Positions 34,909 through 47,730 of a stretch of DNA of 64,000 nt are shown here, piece after piece. Under the pieces are notes generated by a model, which worked only from the letters and a program-made list of their open reading frames with translations, had not been told where the DNA came from and ran no database searches. Where the stretch lies: NCBI GenBank assembly GCA_037957365.1, contig JARHVA010001738.1:2161501-2225500 (forward strand). The letters run 5' to 3'. The stretch comes from Torreya grandis (Eukaryota > Streptophyta > Pinopsida > Cupressales > Taxaceae). How positions within the stretch are numbered: position 1 is the stretch's first letter; the number at the start of each line of letters is the position of its first letter. A program made the translations under genes and the position numbers.

Positions 34909-37650
34909 TTGGAAATTTGGCCTCCCAACACCAAGTTCCAACCCATATAACCAAAAATAATTATATGAAAACCATCCTAGCATACTCATGGTGATCTCTT
35001 GCATGGTCATATATTTATTTATCCTAGTTTGAGCCTTGGTAGCATTGTTAGAAGTGCCATTATGTGTTATAGATCCTACTTATGATTCTATTATGACATG
35101 GTTAACTTGAGTCTATTTAGTGAGGTGATAGTTGTTATAGTGGTCTTGGAGTGAGAGAGTAGACTTTCAATATTCTTATGAATTCTAATGGTGTTTTAAT
35201 GTCATTATTCATGTTTTGGTCATTCAAATAGTTTTAAGTTATCTTGAGCCCCTCAAAATCCCTTTCAAGACCTTTAAGTGCCTCATATGAGTCAATATGT
35301 GTTGTAAAATCTTTAGTAAAAGGGGAATATTTTAGTTTTTCATTGTGTAAAAAGATCTTGAAAAGATCTTGTTTTTATTATAAGCCATTACTAGACATTT
35401 TATATCCTTGAAAGCCCATTTTGAAACTCATGTTCACTCCCCACCAACCAAGTGGACCCCACACATACCAAAATGTCTCTCCAACTCTTCCTACCATATT
35501 TCTTGTTTTAAATTTTTATTTAACTCATGTTTTCCCTCATTTCACCGTTAAAGGTGGTTTAAAGCCATAAATCAAGAGAAAATGCAAGAAAAGAGACTTT
35601 TTCATGTGTTTTCCATAGTTTGTATAGACTTGTATATTTAATCCATATAAATGAGGATTAGATATTATAGGTAGGGTTATGGTGGGTGTTTTAGAGAAAA
35701 TTCATGGTATAAATATTCAAAACAAGATCAGAATTGACCTTATCTCTCCATTGAGCTTCTTTCCAACACAATATAGCCCTTCAAATTTATGGACAGTATG
35801 GGCATGTGAGAGAATATCAGGATATGATCTATTAGGAAGATGAATGGGGTCTCTTTACCTTCAAATCCATCGAATTTTTCTACATTTTAATGGTTTTTAC
35901 TATGAACAATAGATAACATCCTTACCACTCCAATGAGTTTGTTCATCTATGTAGAGAGTTGAAATGGTAAAGGTTTTGATGAATATTTGAAGTTTTTCTA
36001 AGAACCAATCATTTTTGTGTGTTCTAGAGATGCTTATATCTCATATCCATTACCCTCCACTATTTTTTCACATATGTAAGAGTGTGGAAGTAATAAAATA
36101 TCCATGGTTTCCTCCATTTATAGATTGTAATTTGGTTTATCAGATTATAGGAAATTTTATTTCATGAGTATGAAAGTATTTATGTTTTTATTTATTTATT
36201 ATGATTTACTTTAATATTTTTATACCTCCTCTAACTCATAAATTAATAAAACAAGCCACCATTAGGACAAACAACCACTTCAACCTTATTTTATTATGAC
36301 TGTCTTAGATGATGTGGCCTCTCTTATAAGGTGAAGTTAAAGTGACTATATAATATATTTTGGTGGTGTTTTCAATTAGGTATAGACATATCTTTAATTC
36401 ACCCCCTTCTCTATTATTCCATATTCTTCATGCCCTATACACTAAACATCTCCATAATTAGCCCAGTCTAGAAAAATAACTTTCACTCAGTCATCATAAG
36501 CCTTCAAGCAGACTATAGATAGGGTGGTCATTATTGAATGGGATTTTAAAATACATTAAAGACCTCTGATAAGACATATGATCATATCGAGGATAATGGA
36601 AATGAATAAAATAGGGTGTATAGGTTCAACATCTTTAATCACCTCAAAAATGTCAAACTTAGTCAAAATAACATGCTCAGTACTGTGAATGTAGACTTAA
36701 GGAATGCTATTAATAATTTGATGAATTTTGAGGATTAAAGGATATATGAAAATAAAATATAAATAATGAGTCAAATTATATATTATACCCTTGAATAAAT
36801 GTGACATGTCAATCCTTTCCCAAAGAGAAACCATACAATCTAGGCTAAGAAAACCAATTTATAGGTTGAATGCAAATCATGCTAGATTTAAGATAGAAAA
36901 AATAATTTTAGCGTTAAGAAGGTGAAAAGGAGATAAGGATATTTTTACATAACTTTTATCTCAAAATTATAATATATTATAGTTTCTTTATCCATTAGGT
37001 AATATAAAATCCCTTACAATTTAGCTCTCTTAAGACCTAAACTAGGTAGCTATAGGCCTATGTACATGGATTGAGGAATCTATAGGTAGTCATAGGTATT
37101 GGTATAGGTATTATGAAGGTAAGATGACTTAAGTTACATGTAGATGAATATACATAGGGTTCTAACCCATTACAACTCTCTCCAAAATAAGTTAACCCCT
37201 AGTCAATAAAGCCACAATAGACACCTATAGGTCTGACTTTAAAGGGAAGGACAAGTTTAGCTAAAAAAATCACAATAATATGTCTAAAGGAGTGTGAATA
37301 TATAAAAAATTATGAGGATATTATGTAATTTTACTTACAATAACCACATGACTCCAAAGGATAAGAGGAAGTCATTCCTACCTATACTACAATCAATAAC
37401 CCAACTGAGACCTATATGCAAGGTTAGAGAGGGTGTAGCTATATTAAATCTTATGAAGAGGTGAAATGTTAGGATAGTATTACAACAATTATTATTACTC
37501 TCTTGAGTCAATAATTTTATATTATATTAGTGGTCCTTGAGACACCAAAGGAGCCTTGGAAGACACCTAGAAAGTCTAAATAATGATGTACATCCAAGTA
37601 AATAGGCCTGTATCTATGAGTGAGGAATTTTTTTAATTTAAGTTGGTTAG
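34909..37650 (+). repeat. Right copy of long direct repeat R1
   Basis: It begins TGTTGGAAATTTGGCC with 'tcccaaca' soon after, a typical LTR start with a short inverted word. It aligns with 24,475-28,375 except for the 1.2 kb left-only segment. A frame (FNHLKNVKLSQNNMLSTVN) at about 36,635 matches the left copy without indels. Similarity fades after about 37,630. Confidence 0.75.
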
Positions 37651-40179
37651 AAATAGAAACATGAGGAATAGGTAATTAAAGATAATTAAATAATATATAT
37701 AATGTGTTATAATCCTTAATTGAGATAAGATATAACTTATTTAGGCCTAGTAGACTTACTCCAATACAGACATTCCTACACTAAAGTTGAGGACATTCTC
37801 ATATGTTTGGGACACTTGAGATTTTGGAAAGACCTGTTGAATGATATAAATTTAATAAAAAATGTTTTAAGGTGTTAAAAACCTTTGATTCAAATAATAA
37901 AAAAACTAAACTTAGATTGGAGGGTTACACAACCCTGATGTGTAAACCCTAGGCTAAAAGAGAATACACAAGGAACAGAGTTAGGGAACCACATGACCCA
38001 AGTATGATGTCAAGAATTGAAATAATGTGTAATGGGAGTTTAAAATACATAATCATAAGGTTAAAGGTAAGGATATCATATTCATAACTCATTGATATTG
38101 TTAAATTCACACTAGCACTATCATTTATAGGTAGGCATATGAAGAATGAGGGTAGAACAGTGAACACATAGCTGGATTTTTGGAATCCAAAGGAAAAAAA
38201 ATTGATATTAATGGGTAATAAACGGTTATTATAGTGGTCTTATAGTCCCAAATAATTACAAACCATCTAGAACCCTAATACTCAGTTTAGGTTTGTTTGG
38301 CCTAAATGCCATTTTTAATGCCTAAAACCTCATACTCACCTTGAAGCACATTAAGACCATTCTTAATCAATTTTGACACAATGAGAAGGTATAATGGGAT
38401 TATTTGGGTTCTATGAATAATTTTTTAATTATTATATATGAAAATAAAGAATTAGACTAGTCTTAAGTCCCTACTGAAACTACACAATCTAAGTAGCCAA
38501 TTCGAGCCATTTATTCAAGTTCTTGGATCTCCAACAAAAAATAGACTTGAGGAAAATGATCTTAGAAGTATTTAGGAACACAAATACACTTGTGATCCAT
38601 GATAGGGAGTTTATTTAATGTATCACCTTTATGAATAAATGTTAATACTATAATCATGTCCATATTTCTTATAGAAGACTACAAGCCTATCAACTTATGT
38701 TTATATCTTAACACAACTTTTTCATGGGAACTAAAGTTGTTTAGAAAATTTTAAGGGGTGAATGGAATTAAGATACATTATAGGAAGTTTTGGTTTGGAG
38801 GTCCATATTTTATGAACCATCGTTAAGATGGTAAACCTCTAAAACCCTCCTTAAACCCTAGTGCAAACTAAACTAAGAAGATTATGAAGAATTGACATCC
38901 AATTGAAATATAATTAATATAAAAACACCTTAAACACAAAAAAAAAAACATAGAGGAGATCTTGAATTTAGTATTATGTTGTATAGACATAATACAATTT
39001 TGGTAAAAAAGTGTAATTTTTCAAGTTTTTATGAAATTTGTAGGGTGCATAATTATTTTAAAAGATTTCAATCATTGGAGGAGGATGTTTTATAGTTTTT
39101 TCATATTATCAAGTCATAAGATTCCCAAAATTATGAATGTAAATGCCTTTATAACTTTATTATAAATATATAGTCTATAGAAATGAAGGAATATGTGACC
39201 TAATCACCTATTTTGGTAAGGTTGTAAGTGTGAAATACTAAAAATTCCCATTCCATGATATGAGAGATTGTTTTAGGCCTAAAAATCAATTATACATAGG
39301 TTCTCTAGGTTTCATATAGGATTTCATGGCCATCAAATGTAACTAGTCAGAAGATTAGGCCTAATAGGCCTAATGGACCTACTTGGTCAACCAAGAGGAA
39401 TGAAAATGGGATATAGAGACTTTTACGGGAGATAATTTATATTTATCACTCTTGGTAACTTATATTTAAGGGGCAAGTAATGCACATTCTATTGTCATAA
39501 CAAAGGAAGGAGTCAGTTTCTTGACTTGGTCAATATGCTCAAAATGAGGATGGTTGTTGTATGTTTATGATGGCTTAATAATAGCTCATTGATGTTATAA
39601 ATAATAAGAACATAATGACTTTTACAAAATTAGGGCTCAGATATGCCTTTAATGAGGTTTAACAAGTCAACCATATCCTCCACTACCCCACTTCAATGTT
39701 TAAGGAGTCATTAAAGAGCATCAAACATGGAGAATCATTTGGAAAGACTGTGTAGCTATTTTATAACTAAAGTTTGAGTTGATTATGGTAATTGATGACA
39801 TTTTCCTCTCTTCTCTATGCCACTATCCCTCCCATTATCTCCATGTATTGATATATTCAGGCTGTAGGGCCTTGATTTGTAATCCCTCACCTGTTTATGA
39901 GGAAACTCTACCTAGTTTTGTACTTGTAAACCTATTGCATTGATGAATAGAATATTGTAGCTTATTCATGATCAGTATATAGTGTGTTCATACTTTTTTT
40001 GATATTCATAAGTGGTGTAATATTCCCCTTTTAAGGTATAAGTCTCACCTAGGTACTAATAGGCTTTGTATGTAGGTCATCTTGTGTATTATGATGTTGA
40101 TGGCTTAAGTTTGGAGTGGATGTTTGATTATAAGTGCCTCAAACCAATCCTTCCTCTCATCACCCTCATAATTTAGTCA
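37651..40179. other. Block B right part, unassigned
   Basis: No coding recognised and no partner sequence found on the left side of block B. A 72-codon reverse frame at 37,949-38,167 is probably chance. The part 39,800-40,010 has the composition of an LTR 3' half, but no repeat partner supports this. Confidence 0.4.
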
Positions 40180-40537
40180 TTCTAACCAACCTATATTTGA
40201 AATATTATTTCTTATAAGTTAGTGAAGATAGTGATTTATTTTTATGCATTATCTACTAGTGTTGTTAGAAGTTCAATTTGAGTGGATAATCAATATAGGT
40301 GAATCACCACCCCTTAAAGTTGGTTTCATTTTTTCACTTTATATCTCTTTACATCCCAATAGTAGTAGGTTTTATTAAACTAAGCCACAAGTGATGTACT
40401 AGGGGAGCTAGCCCCATAATCTATATCTCTAGTCTATTTATAAGGTTACCCATAACCTTTAGGCCATTCTCATGTTAGTCCAAGTTTGAAGAAGACATGA
40501 AAAATCTCCTTCATAGGGTACAACTTGGGTTGGTAAC
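40180..40537 (+). repeat. Right copy of direct repeat R2, ending at Gypsy-A
   Basis: Partner of 31,787-32,180. The match ends at 'acaacttgggtt', and within a few bases Gypsy-A coding resumes on the reverse strand. This sharp join marks the right edge of block B. Confidence 0.7.
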
Positions 40538-41700
40538 AATAGGTGGATTGGTAAGATATTCATTTAGGTGTTGTAAGGATTTTTGGCATTCTTCAACCCA
40601 ATGAAATGTGACACCCTTCTTTAGTGTGTAAATGGATGGCATTTTTTATCAAACTAAGAATTAAAACATCTGATAGATTAGATCTTGCCATAGAAACTAT
40701 GGATTTGCTTCAAATTAGAAGGTGGTGGAATCTCTCTAATAGCCTTTACTTTGACATAATTAACTTCAATGGATCTATAAGAGGAAATAAAGCCTAGTAA
40801 TTTGCCTAAAACAATACAAAAAATGCACTTATTAAGATTGAGTCTAACCTTGTATTTATGAATCCTCTTAAATATATTCTATAGTATAGCTAGATGATCA
40901 CCATGGTTCTTTGATTTACCAAATATATAGTCGATATAGTCTTTAAAAATTTCATGCATCATATCATGAAATATGATGGTTATGGATCTTTAGTATGTGG
41001 CCCCAACATTCTTGAGATCAAATGGCATAACTTGATAACAAATGGTTCCCCATGGAGTGGTGAATTTTGTCTTATGTTGGTCTTATAGCATTATTTGGAT
41101 CTAGTTATGTCTTGAAAATCCATCCTCATGTAAAATAATTTCATACCCCACTATGGATTCAACTATCATGTCAATGTTTGGTAGAGGAAAGTCATCCTTA
41201 GGGTAGGCCTTGTTTATATCTTTGATATCAATGTATATTTTGATTCTTTCTTGATTTTTACTAATAGGTATAACATTTGATATCCAATCTAAGTAGTTAA
41301 TCGATCAAATACATCTCATTTTTAATAGTTTTTCTAACTCTTTGTTTAATAATATAGAAATGTGAGGACAAATATTGTATAACTTTTGATTTATAGGTTT
41401 GGCATTAGGATGTATAATTAGGTGGTGTAAAACCAAGGTAAGGTCCAAATTAGGCATGCCATAATAACCCCAAGTAAATATGTCATAAAATTCCCTCAAA
41501 AGGGATATAAAAAGTGCATGTTCCTCCTTAGTGAGGGATTCACCTAATTTGATCCATTTTAGGTCATCTGGAGTCTTGATGTTGAATTTCATAGTGTCTT
41601 TTACAAGGAAAGTAAAACCATTTTCCTATCTTCCAAAATGGTTGAAAATGATTTGAATTGGCCTATGACTCTAAAGTCATATATTTAGACTAGTTATTCA
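40538..41700 (-). pseudogene. pol: Gypsy-A reverse transcriptase relic
   Basis: Read right to left, the open stretch 41,592-41,305 is the Tat RT N-terminus: WIKLGESLTKEEHALFISLL, YDIFTWGYYGMPNLDLTL, HPNAKPINQKLYNICPH, ELEKLLKMRCI. The domain goes on with WISNVIPISKNQERIKIYID, DFPLPNIDM, TTPWGTICYQVMPFDLKN and then DYIDYIFGKSKNHGDHL; the catalytic YxDD reads YIDY (40,927-40,938), so the second Asp is lost. KVRLNLNKCIFC, GKLLGFI and AIREIPPPSNLKQIHSF follow, and in the next frame GVTFHWVEECQKSLQHLNEY at the RNase H border. Stops and frameshifts occur throughout. Product would be the polymerase copying element RNA into DNA. Confidence 0.88.
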
Positions 41701-42880
41701 AAATATCGTAAACAATATGAATTAACATATCCTAATATTAGGGATGTCCATGTTACAAACATTATTAGAAAATCTTGGATAATTTAGTCAAAGGCATGAT
41801 GTTCTTTAGAATTGAACTTAGACCCAAAAACAAGTTTATCATTAGTGCTCTCTTGAGCTTCATTTGAGGAAAGGTGAACACCCCCATATGATATCACTTG
41901 AAATAGGTTTTCACAAGAAGATTGGTCTATCTCTTTACTTTTACCCTAGTCCAAAAGTGCCTCAAATAGGTTTCCACTTTGGGACCTGATTTTTTTTTTT
42001 TTTGGGTTATGGGTGTTCACCCATTCTCTAAAATAGGTTGCAGGATAAATTTTGATAGAGAAACATTATTTATTTCCCCTCATTATAACATTATCTCTTA
42101 TGCCTAAATTTTTTTCAAAAGGCCTCATCATTCTTAAACTCATCTAATGCTATTGTGTATTCTTGTTGGTCCCAGGCTCTAAGTTGAGGGTGATATAGGG
42201 GAAGCAAATTATTGTGAATACATGGGGTAAGGGTACAAATGGCATATGTGTTAAAGAGATTAGTTTTGGAAAGGTCTTTATAACTAATATGATCAGACTT
42301 TGCTTCACTACTATCATCATTGTCACTAGTTTTTGGCATTAGAACATGAATAAAATACATGGGGTCACCCCTAGGTAGTTTAAATCTGAGACCATAGGTT
42401 CCTTTATATAAAGTTATAGAGATTGGCTCAAGATTATCCTACTGATGTGGACCAAGGACTCATTCATAGGATTTATTCTCCATGATCTTGTTATAGTAGT
42501 CAATTAGTTGGTCATTTTATAACCTGATTTCATCTTTGGCAAGTGGGTCCTCTTCTTGGCCAGTGTCTAGTGTGAAAATGATAGGAGATAGACTATGAAT
42601 CTTTCCCTTCCCCTTTTATTACCATTCCATACAAGGTATCTTATATTTATTTCTTTCATATAACTTTGGGTTCTATGTAAACTTGGAAATTGAAATGTTT
42701 CATGGGTTAGATACTCTCTTGTGCCATTGGCTGATATGGAAAAATGATTAAATAATTCATAAAGTGGCATATGGTAAGATGAATCAAGGATATCTATTTA
42801 TATGAAATTGGTCTCTAGTAAATCCATAAGTATTTCCTTGCCTTTATTCTTTTTTGAAACCATATCTAGGCTAAAATGGT
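41701..42880 (-). pseudogene. pol: Gypsy-A pol linker between protease and RT
   Basis: Reverse-strand pieces at 42,360-42,115 (KTSDNDDSSEAKSDHIS, AWDQQEYTIALDEFKNDEAF) and 42,770-42,567 (MPLYELFNHFSISANGTREY) keep a protein-like composition in the order expected between Tat protease and RT. This linker is poorly conserved in the family and its role is unknown. Acidic runs and frameshifts are visible. Confidence 0.55.
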
Positions 42881-43300
42881 AGTTAAATAATTTATACTCA
42901 TCTTACAAATGTTTGTAATGTTCAAAAGGTTATAAATCTCCATTAATGGTGACCTCCATGCCCAAATGAGATAACTTGAGTCCCTATTACAATGTCAAGG
43001 GAATTACATAAATTTAATGTGTCCAAGGTCTACCCAATATCAAATTTTATGAAAAATATAGGTCTAACACATGGAAATGTGTATCATGGGTCAAGGGCCC
43101 AATGATAACTGGCAAGCTGATAGTGCCTTGTGATTCTTACTCTCCATTATTGTAGGCCTTGATAGTGATCATTTATGGATGTAGATTAGTTGTATATATT
43201 ATATTCTTGATGAGACCCATAGACATAATATTCAAGCATGACCCATTGTCTATGAGGACACATTTCACTTTATTTCATGTAATGAAAAATTTAATCTATA
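42881..43300 (-). pseudogene. pol: Gypsy-A aspartic protease relic
   Basis: On the reverse strand VKCVLIDNGSCLNIMSMGLI (codons 43,268 downward) gives the D-N-G-S active site common in Tat proteases, followed by TIKAYNNGE, GTISLPVIIGPLTHDTHFHV and ILGRPWTH, the hydrophobic I-L-G-R-P-W block that closes the fold, then VIPLTL and GLKLSH. The spacing fits a retropepsin of about 110 residues. The open forward frame over the same DNA (43,159-43,431) is a shadow. Confidence 0.82.
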
Positions 43301-46300
43301 ATAGATTATTATGGAGAGGACAAAGGGATGACATATCACTTTGGTCGATGTTTAGCTATTGGCCTAGGGCTAGATGTCCAACAAAAGCTTGGAATTTTTT
43401 TGGGCTTATGTCATTTGGAACTTGGGATTAGCTTAGGAAATCTATCAATATGTTTTTAAGGATAGCAAACATACATAATAAATCCAAAATAGAAATTTGT
43501 GTATGTGCCTTTTGATGTTTTTTCATAATATCAAACATATTTTACTTAAACGGGGTATATGGTTTGTTGATAGCCAAAGTGGTTGGTTGGATGGGTTTAG
43601 TGGTAGATGTTTGTGGGCTAGGAATGGTAATATTTGACTATTTAGTTATGATTACATAATAAAGAATAGATACAAGGCCATTATTGCTAGAAAATGATGA
43701 AGGATGGGGGCCAGATATGATAAGTCTTAATTACTGTTGCACTTATTTATGATCACAAGGAAATGATGAGTTATTGGTATAAGGTCCAAAAGTAGCAATC
43801 CTTATTTATTGGTAAACTTATATGTAGTGCTAGGTTAAGGAAGGAATACTACCATAGATTGGTTGAAGTTATTTATAAATGGTCTTGTTTTATTATCACT
43901 TGGTCTTAGATTAATAGTGATGGTGGAAACATGGCATCCCACAATATTACCTATAACTTTGTTGTAGTAATATGAAAATATGTGGTAAGTTTGTTGGGTA
44001 TTGGTTTCATTCTAGCCTTAGTTCCTTCTATTCAATTGACATTTTTATTATTGTGTATTGATATTATTATTGTCTTTACTATCCATACTATTCCTATTAT
44101 TCTAGCCTTTATTGTTGTGGTTGTTGGTTGTTATTTTTATGTAATGGAAAAGGGTTTTAGTAGATACCCATGATATAATTGGATATAGATGCTCTATTAT
44201 CCAATGTAATCTTCCTATTTTCCAACATATTTTCAATGAGGTGTTTAATTTTTAGAAAATGACATAGATTATATCCATGAGCATCATGGTAATCACAAAA
44301 TTCATTTTCTCTATACTAGTCTGGATACAGAATACCTTCAGGATAGTGCTTCAGAATTGGCCAAATAATCAAGTTAGTGGTGGATAGCTTACAAAAATTG
44401 GATTCAATGGGTTCTTTAATGTTAAGAAAGACTCAATGAGTAAGAAAATTTATTCTTAGAGGAGGGGTTTAAAAAGGTGAGGGTTATTACATTTATTGAG
44501 TTAGTTTAGGCTGATGTCAAAGTTGTTCATGCTAAATAAGTTGGTGATGAGGAGTAATTTGCATTTGATGCATGGGTTGAGTAGATGGTGTTTACACCAT
44601 TTGTACATGATGTGACTTATTTACTCCATTTCCGATAATATTATTATTATGATTTAATTTCTTAGATATTTCATAGTTACTAGCTTAGGATAGTTTTGAC
44701 ACTTGTGATTGGACTTGGTTTTGGTTCAAATTTTGGCCTATTCCTTGGTTTTGGCTCTAATTTTGGTTTGATGAGGTTAAATTAATAATATATTTGTTAA
44801 TAAGGGCCTTTATAATTATCAAACCATTTTACATGATTTCTTTGAAAGTGTGTGCACCCTAGAGTTCTATATGATAAGATATCTCATTGTGCAAATTTTT
44901 GGTAAACATAACAACCAATTATTTGTATAGTAAGCTATGGGTGAATTAGATTGAAAGTGATCTCCATATTTATAGTTATCTTGAAAATATTTTGCAAACT
45001 TTATTCTTGGACTAATTAAAATCTACCAATAAAATCTCATGTTAGATATTGTAGGAGAAATTATACACAAATTTGTCTAAAAGGTCATCAAAACTAGATA
45101 CAAAATTCTTTGGCAATTTAAGGAACCACTCTAAAGCCTATCCCGATAGAATCCAAGGAAGAAAAATTAGGATATATATATATATATATATACAAGAAAT
45201 TGGATGGAAATAAACAAATAACTCTATCAAATGGGTCTTAGGGTCTCATTTACCCTTATATTTATCAAATTTTGGTGGTTTATACCTTAGAGGAAATGTA
45301 TCTATAGATACTCCATGATGAATGGGTAGGAACACATTTAATATAACATAAATTAATTAGTCTGTTTACCTACTTTAATGGAGATAATTTCATCCTTCAT
45401 TTTCTATAGTTCATGTGCCAAGAAACTAGATGGAACATTGGACTGAGGTGGAGGCTAAGCGATCAAAGGTGGATTAATTGATTAGGGTATAATAGAGGTA
45501 TAGTTTGTTTTGAAATGTTCATTTTAAGAGTGAACCAACCAAGAGTATGGATCTATAGATTAGGATGTGATTATTGAAATTACATGCATTGTGGTGTAAT
45601 ATTCTAGTTTGGATTAGGTAAATAGGATTGATTTTGAGGGAATTATGCTTACGATGGAAGGATATAGATCAAGGTAAAGTATTGTACCTACTGAGATTTA
45701 GTAGGGAATTGTTATCAAATAATAAAATATGGATAGATAAGGGGAAATTATTGTAAACTAAGGCCCTATCGATGGATTTGTGGCATATTTGGAAAAAAAG
45801 GTAGTTTCCTCTTGGTTACATGAACACCTATTATGAATTATAAGTTTGTTGGGTATTTAGTATTTATTGTTGACCAATGTACATACATTATTTATTAAAT
45901 AAAATTTGTCATTGTAAAGGCATGTTAGTTTGTAATTGTATAGGTAGACTCATCATTACCTATTGAGGTGGAACATCTATTACCCCTATTGAGTTGGCAT
46001 AATGTTTTGCCTCTACTATGTTAGTATATTGGACTATGTTTATTATTTTGGAATTTTATTTGTCACCTATTGTTGTGGAGTAACATTCATCAAATTTTGT
46101 TTAGGAAACACACTAGTTGACATTTGACTACTTAATCCTTGCGATTATGTACTTGTAGAAATAACTAGTTAGGGATTAGAATTAACTTATTATGGTTAGG
46201 ATGTATGGGTTTTTACCCCTTGTGATTATGAACCAATCATGGTTTAAACTAAAGTCACTTGTTATGGACTAGTTTTTGGTATATTTAAACCACTTTTTCC

Positions 46301-46811
46301 TAGATTGGAAGACATTGGCATATCATCCACTATGTTTGGCACATTATTTTGGATAAAAGAAGTAGGCACTTGTTCAATAGTTGGGACATTAAACATGTCA
46401 CCAATTAGAGTAATTTGTATAAATGGGTCTATACCCAAATTTTATTAACCTATCAATTTGATTAATACCCCTATTAAAGGAGCTAACTCTATGAGAGGAT
46501 CATTTATCATGGCCATATTATTGTAATTATGTACTACATTCAAATAGGTTTGGTATGTTGTCTACATTTGTAGAGAATGGTCTTGCATGAGGCCCTTTCC
46601 TATGAAAATCATATTTAGGTTTTGATGTGACATTGACATGTGTACTTGAGGATTGATATAAGATGCATGTTCAATGGTTTGATTAGAAGGCATGTTAAAA
46701 GGCACTTTAACTAGATGTTGAATAATTTTACCCCTAGGTCAAATTAATTTAACCCCCATAAAATTTACAACATTAATAGGGTAATTCAAAGTTTAAAATG
46801 TCCACCATGGT
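43301..46811 (-). pseudogene. gag: Gypsy-A gag relic
   Basis: A probable start is the reverse-strand ATG at about 46,811 (MVDILNFELPY). The clearest part is at 45,330-45,200: IDTFPLRYKPPKFDKYKGK, then DP-x-THLIE, the K-F-x-K-Y-x-G...D-P-x-x-H-L signature of Tat-lineage capsid proteins. Downstream to about 44,700 the rest of the capsid domain is recognisable only by order. Between 44,700 and 43,300 the reading is badly broken and no zinc knuckle was secured. A (TA)n run at 45,172-45,192 lies inside the domain. Confidence 0.65.
45172..45192. repeat. (TA)n microsatellite
   Basis: About ten TA units within the Gypsy-A gag relic; likely a late expansion because coding lies on both sides. Confidence 0.9.
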
Positions 46812-46829
46812 CCTAATTGGGGTTAATTC

Positions 46830-47413
46830 ATGTTTTGAAGGTCAGTTGATGTGTTTTAAACATTTATAATGTATGTCATTTGTCTTCATAACCTTTTTTC
46901 CACCTTTTGGCCATTTAAATAGAATTGTATAGTTTCCCATAAAGTATAAATGTGTCAAGGCTTAGAATAACATCCCTATTGTCATGAAATGTCAAAGGAA
47001 TAGTTTGAAACTTAAAAATTTGTAGGTCTAATGTACAAACAAGAATATTATTGAAAAATGGAGTTGAAGGAAGTTGTACAAACTGAGATGATTCACCTAA
47101 TATGTTTGAGGATTTAGGAAGATGTTATGGCATGCCTAAAATTCATTTCTAGTTCTAGATGTCTTTAAAAACTCCAAATTTTATCAAAATTGGTCCTCTC
47201 TCTCATTGCTCCCTTTTACAAGTCAAAAGAGGTCAATGGATTTTCATTGGTATATATAAAAGGAGGAGAGTTGAGGTGAGAACACTTGTTGGCTATTAGG
47301 GGTTCCTTTATACACCCATTTTATGGAAATGGTTTATATATTGATGGTATGTGCTTCATGAAAAATCACTAAGATTGTTAGCACCTATAAGGTGCCTACA
47401 CATCCCCAACATT
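46830..47413 (-). repeat. Possible 5' LTR and leader of Gypsy-A
   Basis: On the reverse strand TGTTGGGGATGTGTAGGCAC starts at about 47,413, an LTR-like beginning with an inverted pair ggcacc..ggtgct just inside. A TATA-like ttttatatatacc lies about 150 bases downstream, and gag starts about 600 bases later. No matching 3' LTR was found at the left end and no convincing primer site was seen, so this is tentative. Confidence 0.3.
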
Positions 47414-47730
47414 TTAGTTTTTTGGCATGTTTGCATTAGTCTAATCATTCCAAATGATTTATGTGGATTGAATAACATGGTTACTCATTCATGTTGCATT
47501 TAGTATGGTTGGCATGTATGGATATGTATGAATATCTAGCTTCACTGTATTATGATAAAAGTGAACACTATTAAGAATTTTTAATAGTGTTTTATTGATT
47601 ACATAGCTTATTCTCTTGTGAATGACATTAGGTCAAAACTGATATGTTTGTTTTCAACCTCATAGAGTATGTTTTATCATATTATTAATTAATTTTTTTG
47701 TCTCTAAAGGATCATTGATGGGATGCAATA

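Larger units (their letters stand above)
24475..40537 (+). mobile_element. Block B: 16 kb insertion of LTR-element DNA inside Gypsy-A
   Basis: The block starts exactly where Gypsy-A RNase H stops (24,474) and ends exactly where Gypsy-A RT resumes (40,538). Inside are two colinear direct-repeat pairs: 24,475-28,375 with 34,909-37,650, and about 31,787-32,180 with about 40,180-40,537. The first pair begins at the left junction, the second ends at the right junction. This fits either one element with very long LTRs (about 5.6-8 kb, right one 34,909-40,537) around a short gag-like interior, or an LTR-interior-LTR-interior tandem that lost its end. Orientation + rests on the gag-like frame and the TGTTGG start of the right copy. 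Confidence 0.55.
10291..47413 (-). mobile_element. Gypsy-A: old Tat-type Ty3/Gypsy retrotransposon, split by insertions
   Basis: Reverse-strand relics occur in Gypsy order when read from right to left: gag (about 46,811-44,700), protease (43.3-42.9 kb), RT (41.6-40.54 kb), RNase H and a second RNase H (24.47-23.6 kb), integrase (23.33-22.31 kb) and its last codons beyond Copia-2 (12,671 leftward), followed by an untranslated region with subrepeats. Block B separates RT from RNase H, and Copia-2 cuts the integrase tail. Gag, protease and integrase wording match the plant Tat lineage. At the B junction the two pol pieces overlap by a few to some 25 codons, so two related Tat copies remain possible instead of one split element. 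LTRs are not securely located. Confidence 0.65.

Noticed and set aside
37949..38167. 72-codon reverse frame
   Set aside because: No resemblance to known families and no conservation in the left half of block B.
43159..43431. 90-codon forward open frame
   Set aside because: It lies antisense to the Gypsy-A protease, whose D-N-G-S and I-L-G-R-P-W motifs are clear.
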